Assembly: GCA_030867875.1 (NCBI GenBank)
Contig: JAOWCC010001589.1
Span: 146,479,745 to 146,543,744 of the forward strand
Length of the DNA stretch: 64,000 nucleotides
Source of the DNA: Actinernus sp. WN-2022
Lineage: Eukaryota > Cnidaria > Anthozoa > Actiniaria > Actinernidae
Direction of reading: 5' to 3'
Shown: positions 34,573-43,300 of the stretch, in pieces
How the letters are laid out: every line of letters starts with the position of its first letter
How positions within the stretch are numbered: position 1 is the first letter of the stretch
The notes under the pieces: generated by a model
What the model was told of the DNA's origin: nothing
Database searches by the model: none
The model's input: only the letters and a program-made list of their open reading frames with translations
Translations under genes and position numbers: made by a program

Positions 34573-35624
34573 CGTCGTTTGTATTGCTCTATCGTGATCA
34601 CCACTATTGCTACGATGAATAACCAAACGTTCTGTGCTAGTACTCCCAGAGCTTTACCAGCCATAGTAAATATGAAACTCGCAATCGATCCAATCATTCC
34701 AGGTAGGATCTGTCCAAGTTTCTTTCCCATTTCTTTCAACAACCCCCCAGTCGTTTGCAATCCCTTCTTTACTGCATCTGCTGCTTTATCAATACCAGTC
34801 TTTATTGGTTTCGGTAAGGATCTCGACAACAGGGAAACTATCGTACTAACGATAGCGCCAATAGAAGTTACCACTGCAAGAACGGTCATTCCATGCTTTC
34901 TGAAAATGTATTTGATCCTTTCACGTAGCGACATACGTTCTAGTATGGCTTCTTCTTGACGTTCGAGTAATTCTATTTCGTTATGGATGCGTACTTTCTC
35001 TTCTTTAGCCGCTTCCTTCTGATCCTCAGTTGACGTTAGGTCTTGAAGTATGCTATCTTCTACTTTGAGATGTTCGGCGGCCTTTTCTTGAGCTTGGCTG
35101 ACTTGTTCTGCTCTTTCTGCATCCGTAGGGCCTAGAACGTATTTGAGATCCTTCCCAATCTTCTTATATATGTCACCATTCACGGTTGTCAAAGGGACAG
35201 GTCTCTCCTTGCTTCCTAACGAGTGAACATAGATTCTACCTCTTTCCTTGTTAGCATCCCATAAGGTTGTTATCTCGAGTTTTCCACGAAACCCAGCATC
35301 CTCATAGTGTTCACGGACAGCATCTACCAGCATCTTTTTAGCATTTTCCGATAGACCTGCTTTGAAGATGAATCCTTTATAGTCGACTTCCGAACTTTCG
35401 AGTTCGTCCATAATTCCATCGAAATCTTCATCTGTAAATGAGGTTTCCTGATTCTTTGGTCTAGCACCTTCTTTGCCGTAGTCGCGTCTGGTTTTCATTG
35501 GGATCATTTCTCCTGACTCTTCTGGAAATATTGCATCCCACTCCTCATCCACATTGCTAGTATCATCTTTATCGTAGTCTCCACCTTCATCAGTTCTTTC
35601 ATCATACCTACTCTCAGAGGCCAT
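34569..35624 (-). CDS. Coiled-coil membrane-anchored Polinton protein
   Basis: 351 residues from the ATG at 35624 (MASESRYDERTDEGG). I prefer this start because the longer frame runs through the shared promoter palindrome. In order: an acidic N-terminus (to about 70), a small globular part (70-165), a coiled coil (AEQVSQAQEKAAEHLKVED to EEAILERMSLRER), a first hydrophobic segment (MTVLAVVTSIGAIVSTIVSL), an amphipathic Lys/Gly-rich stretch (SLPKPIKTGIDKAADAVKKG) and a C-terminal membrane segment (WLFIVAIVVITIE). I recall similar RERIKxIF...G-rich membrane proteins in many animal Polintons. A role in virion membrane or entry is possible but unproven. It is divergent from the capsid gene. Confidence 0.65.
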   Translation of the reverse strand: MASESRYDERTDEGGDYDKDDTSNVDEEWDAIFPEESGEMIPMKTRRDYGKEGARPKNQETSFTDEDFDGIMDELESSEVDYKGFIFKAGLSENAKKMLVDAVREHYEDAGFRGKLEITTLWDANKERGRIYVHSLGSKERPVPLTTVNGDIYKKIGKDLKYVLGPTDAERAEQVSQAQEKAAEHLKVEDSILQDLTSTEDQKEAAKEEKVRIHNEIELLERQEEAILERMSLRERIKYIFRKHGMTVLAVVTSIGAIVSTIVSLLSRSLPKPIKTGIDKAADAVKKGLQTTGGLLKEMGKKLGQILPGMIGSIASFIFTMAGKALGVLAQNVWLFIVAIVVITIEQYKRR

Positions 35625-35658
35625 GTTAAACATAATTATATATATAGTTATATTCAAC
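35625..35658. promoter_or_regulatory. 34-bp near-palindromic divergent promoter (coiled-coil gene / capsid gene)
   Basis: The whole spacer between two divergent ATGs is a near-palindrome: GTTAAACATAATTATATA on one side, TATAGTTATATTCAAC on the other. TATAGTTATAT (35643-35653) is 5 nt before the capsid ATG. Both directions end in YTYAAC-ATG, so each start codon has the same local context. Confidence 0.65.
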
Positions 35659-36894
35659 ATGATCTCGTTAACGTTGGATCCCACACAAGTACGAAGAGAG
35701 CCTCATGCACTCAAGGCTCCGCGAGACTTGTATAGGAAGACTTTCACTCGATCGTCTGCCAATCCAGGTGAGACTCTATATGTAGAAGTCCCAAAGCTAG
35801 CAGAAGATGTAGTACTAGTACCTGGTAGCTTAGCGCTATTGGGCGACATCGTACTATCTGGTGGACATGCGAATAACAGAGTCGTTTCGAACGTTGGACG
35901 CTGCTTGGTTATGCGTAGAATCTGTAGGATGGGAGCTGAAACAGTAGAAGACATTGTCAGGCCAGACCTTCTACAAACATACTCCGACGTATACCTATCT
36001 ACGCAGGAGAGAGAGTCTAGAATACAACAAGGCATTCAATCAGAGAACTTGAATAAGCTACGATCGAAAGCTGGTGACGCAAGTACTTCATCTGCTGCAG
36101 ACAACGCGCTCCTAACTGCATGTGGTTCTAAGTATAGGATTCCCTTAGATGTTGACATTCTGACACAACATGGAGTTCTATATCCACATGCCTTAGAAAG
36201 TACCATTACGTTCGAGTTAACTCTAGCGTCTGCCAACGAGGTTGTAATTGGATCGGATACGACGAAGATAGGTACGTACCAACTTACCAACATCCAACTA
36301 GAATACGAAGCAATCAGGAACGAAACGCTGGCTAGTAGTGCACTTCACAAATATGAAATAGGTACTGCATTCCTATACAACTACGCTGTTCACTTCAAAA
36401 CAGTAGATATCGCTAAAACGTCCGATACTTTGATATCTCAAAACATCAATGTTCCACGACGATCCTTTGCTGGACTGCTTCTACTATTCATAGATCCACC
36501 TACCATTGGCACGCGAGATAGTGAAGCATTCTCGAATCCAGATATCTTAAAGGTAGAAGTAGATGTCAATGGGATTCCCAACAGACTCTTTCCAAGCGGC
36601 ATGCTTCCCCTAGATTTCTGGGAGGCTGCAAGAAGCTGGTTTGGCACACCCAATACTTCTATGACTCCAAAGAAGTTCTTTGAAAATAGATTCTCTATTC
36701 TAATCGATTGTCGCACAGCAAAAGATTCCACCGTTCATGGTGATGGCTTGGCACAAACCGGTAGTGGAAAGGACATCGACATTCGCATACATAGAACTGC
36801 AAAGGGAAGTGGAAATGTGAAAATGCACATCTATGTCCTTGCGGATGCTCAGGTCACGATATTGAACAGATCTCTGCAAAGTATATTATACTGA
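35659..36894 (+). CDS. Major capsid protein candidate (double jelly-roll, PY-type)
   Basis: 411 residues from ATG 35659 (MISLTLDPTQVRREP); an upstream in-frame ATG lies within the promoter palindrome and is less likely. Beta-rich, without membrane spans. The size, the position directly before the packaging ATPase, and blocks such as EVPKLAEDVVLVPGSLALLG, VSNVGRCLVMRRICRMGAE, DVYLSTQERESRIQQGIQ and ILIDCRTAKD fit Polinton major capsid proteins. These are predicted to be double jelly-rolls forming the icosahedral shell, like adenovirus hexon. The stop codon shares one base with the ATPase start (TGATG), so the two genes are probably co-expressed. Confidence 0.8.
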   Translation: MISLTLDPTQVRREPHALKAPRDLYRKTFTRSSANPGETLYVEVPKLAEDVVLVPGSLALLGDIVLSGGHANNRVVSNVGRCLVMRRICRMGAETVEDIVRPDLLQTYSDVYLSTQERESRIQQGIQSENLNKLRSKAGDASTSSAADNALLTACGSKYRIPLDVDILTQHGVLYPHALESTITFELTLASANEVVIGSDTTKIGTYQLTNIQLEYEAIRNETLASSALHKYEIGTAFLYNYAVHFKTVDIAKTSDTLISQNINVPRRSFAGLLLLFIDPPTIGTRDSEAFSNPDILKVEVDVNGIPNRLFPSGMLPLDFWEAARSWFGTPNTSMTPKKFFENRFSILIDCRTAKDSTVHGDGLAQTGSGKDIDIRIHRTAKGSGNVKMHIYVLADAQVTILNRSLQSILY

Positions 36895-37517
36895 TGGATT
36901 CTCTCGTAGAGCACGTGCCGTTCAACGCACTCATAGTCGGTCCGACGAATTGTGGGAAGACTGCGTTTCTCATAGAACAACTTCGTGGATCATTTCGTGG
37001 TAAGTTCGATTACATAGTACTGATTTGTCCTACGTATGCCCACAACAAAACTTATCGTGGATTTGCAAATCGAGATCCTCGTTTCTTCGTCATGTCACCA
37101 CCGCAGGATGCCATCGATGCTACTTTGAGTATTTGCACAACATTTTGGTCAGGTACCAATACTCTATTGATTCTCGATGATTGCGCCGCATCGAAGGACG
37201 TCAAGAAACGAACTGACAAGCTAGTGGACTTAGCCTTTTCTGCACGACATATAGGGATTTCCGTTTGGGTGCTGTCCCAACAACTAACGAGCATATGTAA
37301 ACCCTTCCGTGAGAACGTAGCTATCGTAGTAGCATTCCATACAGCATCGGCCGTAGATGGTAAAAGGATATTTGAGGATTATGGAGGCTCGCAAGAATGT
37401 AAAGAGTTACGAATGATACTTGGATCCCATAAGTTCGCTCGCATGTGCTTCTGTCTCCGCCATCCTTTCGAGGTAGTGTTAGAGCTCCCAGCACCTACAA
37501 CATATTATCATGGATAA
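36894..37517 (+). CDS. A32-like genome packaging ATPase (FtsK-HerA superfamily)
   Basis: 207 residues. Walker A is GPTNCGKT at 16-23 and Walker B is LLILDDC with Asp95-Asp96. The later block HIGISVWVLSQQLTSICKPF matches the sensor/arginine-finger region of poxvirus A32-like ATPases. Members pump the viral genome into preformed capsids. It overlaps the capsid gene by one nucleotide and the next gene by eight, in a tight plus-strand block of morphogenesis genes. All key residues are present. Confidence 0.92.
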   Translation: MDSLVEHVPFNALIVGPTNCGKTAFLIEQLRGSFRGKFDYIVLICPTYAHNKTYRGFANRDPRFFVMSPPQDAIDATLSICTTFWSGTNTLLILDDCAASKDVKKRTDKLVDLAFSARHIGISVWVLSQQLTSICKPFRENVAIVVAFHTASAVDGKRIFEDYGGSQECKELRMILGSHKFARMCFCLRHPFEVVLELPAPTTYYHG

Positions 37518-38049
37518 AGAAGTACTCGAGATATTCGGTGAGGATGTAACAGGCCCACCACCAACCAACCTAGACGTTACGTCGGACAATCGCGAATCAC
37601 TTTCGATCTTAGCCGCAACAGGCGTAACGAAAGAATACTTAGGTAAGAACTTTTCTCTAGGAGACATCTCTAGACTTCCTGAGAAAGAAATAGACAAGTT
37701 GTATAGGAGGTATCAGGCCGTCCTAGCTCAGCAAGTAACGAAAGGCTTAGTCGACGGCGTGACGCGTCTAGCTACCCGCCTAGTTGCCTACCTAGTACCA
37801 ATAGATTCTCAAGAAGCCCTAATCAAGGACCTACAAGAAGACCCTCTAGTCCGCAACGAAATCAGTGCTGCGACTGGCCTACTATCGCTCAAAGCAGGTC
37901 GCCTTGTAGCTCTAGCTAGCGTCCTATTCCACATATCTGGTCACGTAGTCATTCCTGGAACAACTGTTGAACCTCCACATATACCTACTATATTGAATCA
38001 AGATGGAGGATCAGATAACTGCGAATCCTCCAACGACTGTACCAACTAA
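37510..38049 (+). CDS. Polinton hypothetical protein, 179 residues
   Basis: It starts inside the ATPase gene (8-nt overlap), which supports that it is real. Acidic N-terminus, then helical stretches (EKEIDKLYRRYQAVLAQQVT, GLVDGVTRLATRLVAYLV) and a mildly hydrophobic part near 125-150. No recognised domain or catalytic motif; an adenovirus-type protease His/Cys layout is not visible. It overlaps the following gene by 47 nt. Its place in the capsid-ATPase block suggests a morphogenesis role. Confidence 0.7.
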   Translation: MDKEVLEIFGEDVTGPPPTNLDVTSDNRESLSILAATGVTKEYLGKNFSLGDISRLPEKEIDKLYRRYQAVLAQQVTKGLVDGVTRLATRLVAYLVPIDSQEALIKDLQEDPLVRNEISAATGLLSLKAGRLVALASVLFHISGHVVIPGTTVEPPHIPTILNQDGGSDNCESSNDCTN

Positions 38050-38344
38050 GGTAAAAAACCCAAAGCGCGTCGCAGCTGGAAAAGCACTAGCGTTAAGCAA
38101 CAAACTCGCTAAAGAAGCTCAAAAGAGAGAGTTGATGCGCGAAAGCGAATCATGTAAAGAAGTCGACGTAGAGAAAGGTCGGTTCGAAAGCCTGACTATC
38201 CTCGCAGTCATTGGTACTGGCGCTACATTGTTTGGCACGTACTTTGCGTACAAGAAGTATGTAGATGGTAATAAGCGTGTTGCCACCGTTAGCACGACAC
38301 AACCTGCAGCTCCGGCAAAGCCAACGGCACTAGACATGGAGTAA
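38003..38344 (+). CDS. Small single-pass membrane protein, 113 residues
   Basis: A basic, Lys/Ala-rich N-terminus (PKRVAAGKALALSNKLAK) precedes one membrane span at about 63-83 (LTILAVIGTGATLFGTYFAY). A Pro/Ala-rich tail follows. The overlap with the upstream gene and the short gap to the next fit a compact viral operon. No homologue recognised. Probable virion or host-membrane component. Confidence 0.65.
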   Translation: MEDQITANPPTTVPTKVKNPKRVAAGKALALSNKLAKEAQKRELMRESESCKEVDVEKGRFESLTILAVIGTGATLFGTYFAYKKYVDGNKRVATVSTTQPAAPAKPTALDME

Positions 38345-38381
38345 CACTTAAAGACTCGAGATCATAGTAGTATATATCTAG

Positions 38382-38606
38382 ATGGAGAAGGAATTGACGA
38401 AGACGGCAACCGATGCAGTCAAAATCGTTGGACTCGCTGCTGGTATTGGGTGGATCGTAAAAAAGACTACCAAGGAATCTATGCTTAGTGATCCTTCTTC
38501 TTCCCTAGCGAATTACGCAAAGTGGACTGCCGTGATACTTGGTAGCTTGTACGCAAAGGAATATCTTGAGAAACAACTTGAGAAAGGGAAGGAAAAGACC
38601 AAATAA
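38382..38606 (+). CDS. Very small membrane protein, 74 residues
   Basis: Hydrophobic segments at about 13-27 (VKIVGLAAGIGWIV) and 45-57 (YAKWTAVILGSLYA) are separated by a short polar part, with a Lys/Glu-rich C-terminus. TATATATC lies 4 nt before the ATG. Its stop is followed within 2 nt by the next ATG (TAATAATGG). No homologue recognised. Confidence 0.6.
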   Translation: MEKELTKTATDAVKIVGLAAGIGWIVKKTTKESMLSDPSSSLANYAKWTAVILGSLYAKEYLEKQLEKGKEKTK

Positions 38607-38608
38607 TA

Positions 38609-39040
38609 ATGGCACTAGCAGCAATTGGTATGTCGATTTTCGGCGCTGTTTTGAATGCGACGGCATTTACTGGTGGGGGCATACTAGCTAGAATGTTTGG
38701 AAAGGACGATGCTGTAGATAAGGAACGAGAGAGACACGATAGGGCCACCGAAAAACTAGAACGCGAAATGAAAGCGTATAGAATCAAACGTCAAAGCTTA
38801 TATGACTATGCACAAGAGCAGGAAGGTCTTGAACGCAAAGCACACAACGATCAAAGAGATACCAACGAAGCCTTAGTGCGATCCGATAAGTTACGTAAGG
38901 CGCTTAAACGTCTCAAAGAGATGAAAGAACCCCGCTTATCTGACTACTACAAACCCTCAAACAATCAGAAGACTGGCGAGTTGCTCTACGTTGGTGGTGG
39001 AATGCTAGGCGTTGGATACACTATTAGTAAATGGATATAG
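38609..39040 (+). CDS. Small membrane/coiled-coil protein, 143 residues
   Basis: The N-terminus is hydrophobic and Gly-rich (AIGMSIFGAVLNATAFTGGG). A long charged helix follows, rich in Glu, Arg and Lys (ERERHDRATEKLEREMKAYR to ALKRLKEMKEP). A second hydrophobic segment ends the protein (ELLYVGGGMLGVGYTISKWI). It is the last gene of the plus-strand block starting with the capsid gene. Function unknown. Confidence 0.65.
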   Translation: MALAAIGMSIFGAVLNATAFTGGGILARMFGKDDAVDKERERHDRATEKLEREMKAYRIKRQSLYDYAQEQEGLERKAHNDQRDTNEALVRSDKLRKALKRLKEMKEPRLSDYYKPSNNQKTGELLYVGGGMLGVGYTISKWI

Positions 39041-39045
39041 ATACT

Positions 39046-39206
39046 ACTACTAAGCTACTAGTAAGCTACTTAAGCTACTACTAAGCTACTAGTAAGTTGC
39101 CCTAAGCTACTAGTAAGTTACCCTAAGCTACTAGTAAGTTACCCTAAGCTACTAGTACGTTGCCCTAAGCTACTAGTAAGTTACCCTAAGCTACTAGTAA
39201 GTTACT
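39046..39206 (+). repeat. Tandem 21-bp repeat
   Basis: About five clear copies of a 21-mer (CTACTAGTAAGTTACCCTAA plus G) follow a degenerate CTACTA/AAGCTACT stretch. It fills the gap between the last small gene and the third hairpin. There are no spacers, so it is not a CRISPR array. Confidence 0.85.
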
Positions 39207-39275
39207 AAAAAAAGAAAAAAGGAAGAATGAAGAGGGTCACGCAACGACTTTCTTCATTCTTCCTTTTTTTTTTTT
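39207..39275. terminator. A/T-flanked 3' hairpin, copy 3 (loop inverted)
   Basis: The arms GGAAGAATGAAG and complement with A/T runs are as in the two earlier copies, but the loop reads GGTCACGCAACGAC, the complement of the loop in copies 1 and 2. The whole unit is thus in reverse orientation. It sits between the plus-strand morphogenesis block and the integrase gene. Confidence 0.6.
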
Positions 39276-39308
39276 CATCTGTTGAAGGTTAGAATGTATA
39301 GATGTATG

Positions 39309-40337
39309 ATGGATTCTAAACTTGCGAATATCTTCTATGGGCCTATGGGCTATTGGAAAGGTCACACCGCAATTGGCAAGCTATCCGTAGCAGCGAAAGA
39401 ATCAGAAGACGTGGCTAGGAGTTGGTTGGAAAAGCAATCTATGTGGCAAATATATCTACCACCACCAAAACACATTCCACGACCACATTGGACTGTATCG
39501 AAACCAAATGAAGTCCACCAAGCTGATTTGATATTTCTACCACACGATCGGCCTGGACGTGGAAGGAAACTATATAAGTATGCATTAGTGGTAATCGATG
39601 TAGCTTCTCGATACAAAGAAGCCGAACCTTTGGCATCTAAAGATAGTGGTGAAGTTGCTGCGGCATTCGAACGAATCTATAAACGTAGTCCACTAGAATG
39701 GCCAAAGACGTTGCAAGTAGATCCTGGTAGAGAATTCATGGGACGTATGTCTGAAACTCTAGAACTACATGGTACGAAAGTTCAACGAGGTGAGGCTGGT
39801 AATCATAGAGCGCAAAGTTTTGTTGAAAGAGCAAATAGGACTCTAGCTGAGAGATTGTTTGGCTATCAATATGCACAAGAGATGGTGCTTACTTCGGAAG
39901 GATCAGATGAGCGTAGTAGAGAATGGGTAATTCGTTTACCAATGGTTATCAAAGCCATGAACAGTGAGGTGACTCGGTTGACTGGTAAAGAGCCTTCGAA
40001 TTCTGTAGTGGCGCAACAAGTAGATCTGAAGACTCCTACGTATTCGCGCACCGTTGGATTGAGAGAAGAGCGTCTACCATTCGACGTTCTAGTTCGATAT
40101 CTTTATGCACCAGGAGAATTGGAAGGAGGTGAAAAACGTAGAGCTACTGATCCTGTGTGGAGTTTGCAGATATACACCATTTCGCGAAGTGTAGTATCTT
40201 CGGGACAGCCTGTGCTTTACTACCTTGCAAAGGAGAAGGACGCACCCAAACGTGGATTCGTTCGTGAAGAGCTACAAGTTGTTCCTAGGGATACAGAACT
40301 ACCACCAAAAGGAATTCTGTTTGTACCTAGACGCTAA
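39309..40337 (+). CDS. Retroviral-type (rve) integrase of the Polinton
   Basis: 342 residues from ATG 39309, chosen because TATAGATGTATG directly precedes it as at the TFIIB-like gene; in-frame ATGs at 39294 and 39306 are alternatives. The catalytic DDE core is visible: Asp73 in HQADLIFLP, Asp138 in LQVDPGREF and Glu173 in SFVERANRTLAE. A C-terminal part ending FVREELQVV follows, similar to the SH3/chromo-like tail of Polinton integrases. The enzyme inserts linear element DNA into the host genome with a short target duplication. It converges on the polymerase gene; the stops overlap by a few bases. All catalytic residues are present. Confidence 0.92.
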   Translation: MDSKLANIFYGPMGYWKGHTAIGKLSVAAKESEDVARSWLEKQSMWQIYLPPPKHIPRPHWTVSKPNEVHQADLIFLPHDRPGRGRKLYKYALVVIDVASRYKEAEPLASKDSGEVAAAFERIYKRSPLEWPKTLQVDPGREFMGRMSETLELHGTKVQRGEAGNHRAQSFVERANRTLAERLFGYQYAQEMVLTSEGSDERSREWVIRLPMVIKAMNSEVTRLTGKEPSNSVVAQQVDLKTPTYSRTVGLREERLPFDVLVRYLYAPGELEGGEKRRATDPVWSLQIYTISRSVVSSGQPVLYYLAKEKDAPKRGFVREELQVVPRDTELPPKGILFVPRR

Positions 40338-43300
40338 ACAGCGTACTCTATTGGCTCGGTGTGGATTCCATCGGGAAGAACGCGTCTTTTGTCGTAGTAA
40401 GCCGATAGCCCAAGCTTCCGTTGTTCGTAGGTTGCTATGCCTTCTGGCGATAGTCGGAAGCCTCGGTTTTCCGCCATGTCGATACTACCCTGGAGGGCTG
40501 CTTTGAATCGATCCCACGTAATATCGTTGTGACGCCTAGACATACCTTTAGCGGAATACTTCTTGCTGCCACCCGTATCGACGTAGTAGGCTTTCGAGCA
40601 TAGGGCAATGGCGCGCTGTCCTTCGAATTCGAGTTTGAAGAGTCCTGGTGTACGACTGCTCCGTTCGTCCCAAGCTAGCCATTCCTTCCTTTCGGCTTTG
40701 AAATCCTCTCGTAGTTCCAGTCGTACAACTTCATCGAGACTATTTCCAGAGATGGCAATGTAGGCACTGTCTGTGTCCATCTGTATATATTCGAAATCAT
40801 TGCGATCGATGTACTTGTCGATGAAGTCGTAGTAGAACTCAAGCATACGCAGCTTTGCGAGCTGGTAAACAGCGATACCTACTTGGAAAGGGCGTTTGAT
40901 TCGGATCTTGTCCTTCCTACTCTCGAGTTCGTATGCCTCGCCAATCTCTTCCAGGTCTTCGAACCAAACACTTCGCAATGCCTTGTCCACAACCTTCTCA
41001 TCTTTTGTATAGGTGACTTTCGTTTGGCGTCCCAAGTCTTCGAGCAACTTTCCATAGGCGCTGTTTCCTAGCAGCTTGAACACATCTGCCAGCAAAGCCT
41101 CACCTTTATCTTCATCTCCCATACGACGTGCCTCAGTGACTTGGTCCACGAACCATCCGAAGATTTCTTTGGGTTCGTAGTCTATCGTGCGGTAGACAGC
41201 AGTGATCACTGCGCCATGATCTACATACCAAAGTAGAAGAGGAGCATAGAGTAGCAACTTCTTTCCAGAGAGACTCCCAACTAGCTTCTTTTCCTCGCTG
41301 AGCTTTCTACCTGTCTTTGTGAGGTAGGCCAACATTTCTGGAGGGATTGCTTCTTTGGGGATTTTCTTGTTGTAGAAGAAGGGTGGCATCTCCTCAAATT
41401 CCTTCCACAATTTCTTTGGTATCTCGATGTCTACTTCTGCATATCCAAACCACGTTCCACCAAGTAGACATTCAACGAATCCTTCAGTGGCTGGACCTGG
41501 ATCGTCATAGTGTACAACCTTTTCTTTTCCACAAGGCATTTCGAATTCCATGGTAGAAAGATATAGGGCGTTGGCATCGTATCCAAGAATCTTACGACAA
41601 GTCTTAGTTCCTCCCTGATGACTACGAATCTTAGTTTTTCCCGCTTCGTGGAGTCTGGTGAACACTATGCTTGGACCTCCCACTACAGCGTCTTTCAGCA
41701 TGCGGTAGGCTTCCTTACTTGGAGCGTACATCTCAGCTCCCCTTTCTACACTACCTCGAAGCAGGAACTGTAGTGAGACTCCTGGGATGGACACTGCGTC
41801 TTTCAGCATGTCTACTCCTTTCTCGTGATAGAAATCTCGCATCTTTTCGAGTGCCTCTAGGAATGGAACTACATCTAGGTCGTTGTAGTATCGTAGCCAG
41901 TCTGCAAAGGTTTTCATTCCTTTGTCGAGAAAGGTGCACTCACAGTCTTCGAACTCTGCCATAGATAGTAGATGTTCTCTTTTCAACTTCGAACCCCACT
42001 CTGGATAGTCTGGTAATCCAATGTGATCCAACTTGTCTGGAGAATCGAACCACTCATATGGGAAGAAACTCTTTTGCAACTCACAGCCATAGGCAGCGAC
42101 CCAACGTTCATAAGAAGTTCCAGGTCCAAGGTAGTTAATCACATCTAGGAAACGGAAATCTGGAGTCAATAGGAACATAGTGGAATTGGCTTTCTTTGCT
42201 ACCAGGATCTTTGAACAGGTGTCGGCAATGGTTCCTACGAAGTGCTCCCTGATCAGATTGAGATCGTACCTGCCAGAGTTGAATCCCAACACTGGAACTT
42301 GATAGATCCATTCGTTGATCTTCGCTTGTTGACTCTTTGGTAGGGTGTAAAAGGAGAATTTGGGTGAATCAAGCCAAAACCATCTTTCCATAGCTCCTTG
42401 GATTGTCTCTGCTCTTTGCTGGAGTTCTTTGACAAAGGCTTTGATGAGTTCTTTTGGATTGCGTCGACAGATGTGGGTTGGCTTTCGATCGTACGTGTCG
42501 GCAATTGATACTGATATTGGGACATGGACGTTTTCGATGGTCAAGTGTTCTGTTGGTTGTCTTCCTTTCGTTGTATCGAGATAGGCTTCGAAATCGTAAA
42601 CTATGAAGTGTGGGTAGACAGTTTGTGTTGGTGTGGGGACCGGTTTGTTTTTCTTCTTTGTGGAGCAGCCCCAAGCTTCCACTACTGTATAACCAGCTCC
42701 TTGTAGCTTTGCCGTTCTTTCACAGGTCTTGAGATAGAGCCTCCTTTCCCTAGGGAAGCATTTCGGGCAGCCATGGAAATAGCATCCATGAAATTGAAAG
42801 ATGGTTTTCGAAAGAGGTTCGTAGCCGTCGACCGGTGCTCCTTCGATCCAATGCTCTCCACCATGCCCACAAGCTGCATGATGAATGTGTTGTCCAATCC
42901 TTTTGGTTTCGCGTTCCAACCAGCATAGAGCGACTTTGCTGGCTGTGCTCTCTGGCCAGAAGGCTTTTTCGTATGCCGACTGGGGTACTGTGATTACCTT
43001 TCCAGGGCAAACAATCTTCGTTTCGCCACGCCTGCAACGATCTGCATGGCGGTGGAGGTTCGAGGCTTTTGTGAACCGTTGCTTACAATCGTTGCATACG
43101 TAGACACTCCCTATCTTGTCGATGTTCTTGATGTAGAAGGCATGTTCTTCATACATCCCAATCGTCATCGTATGCTTGTAGTGGGGTGCATGTCGCGTCA
43201 GATGCCAAGCGCCATCCTCCGTAGGTTCGTACACCCGAATACCGATTCCAAAGTGCAACTCGACTTCCTCCAGCTGGTCTAAGGAAGTTCTGGGAACGTC

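Noticed and set aside
36036..36731. Minus-strand frames inside the capsid gene
   Set aside because: Opposite-strand shadows of the capsid frame, without recognised motifs or promoter-like sequence.
39046..39206. Possible CRISPR array
   Set aside because: The repeats are directly tandem, with no spacers and no cas genes, in a eukaryotic mobile element.
39309..40337. Retrovirus or LTR retrotransposon
   Set aside because: The integrase stands alone: no reverse transcriptase, gag or LTRs. The pPolB, ATPase and capsid genes identify a Polinton.
41671..43282. Several 60-100 codon frames on either strand within the polymerase gene
   Set aside because: They are shadows of the 1196-codon polymerase frame, whose motifs are all in order.
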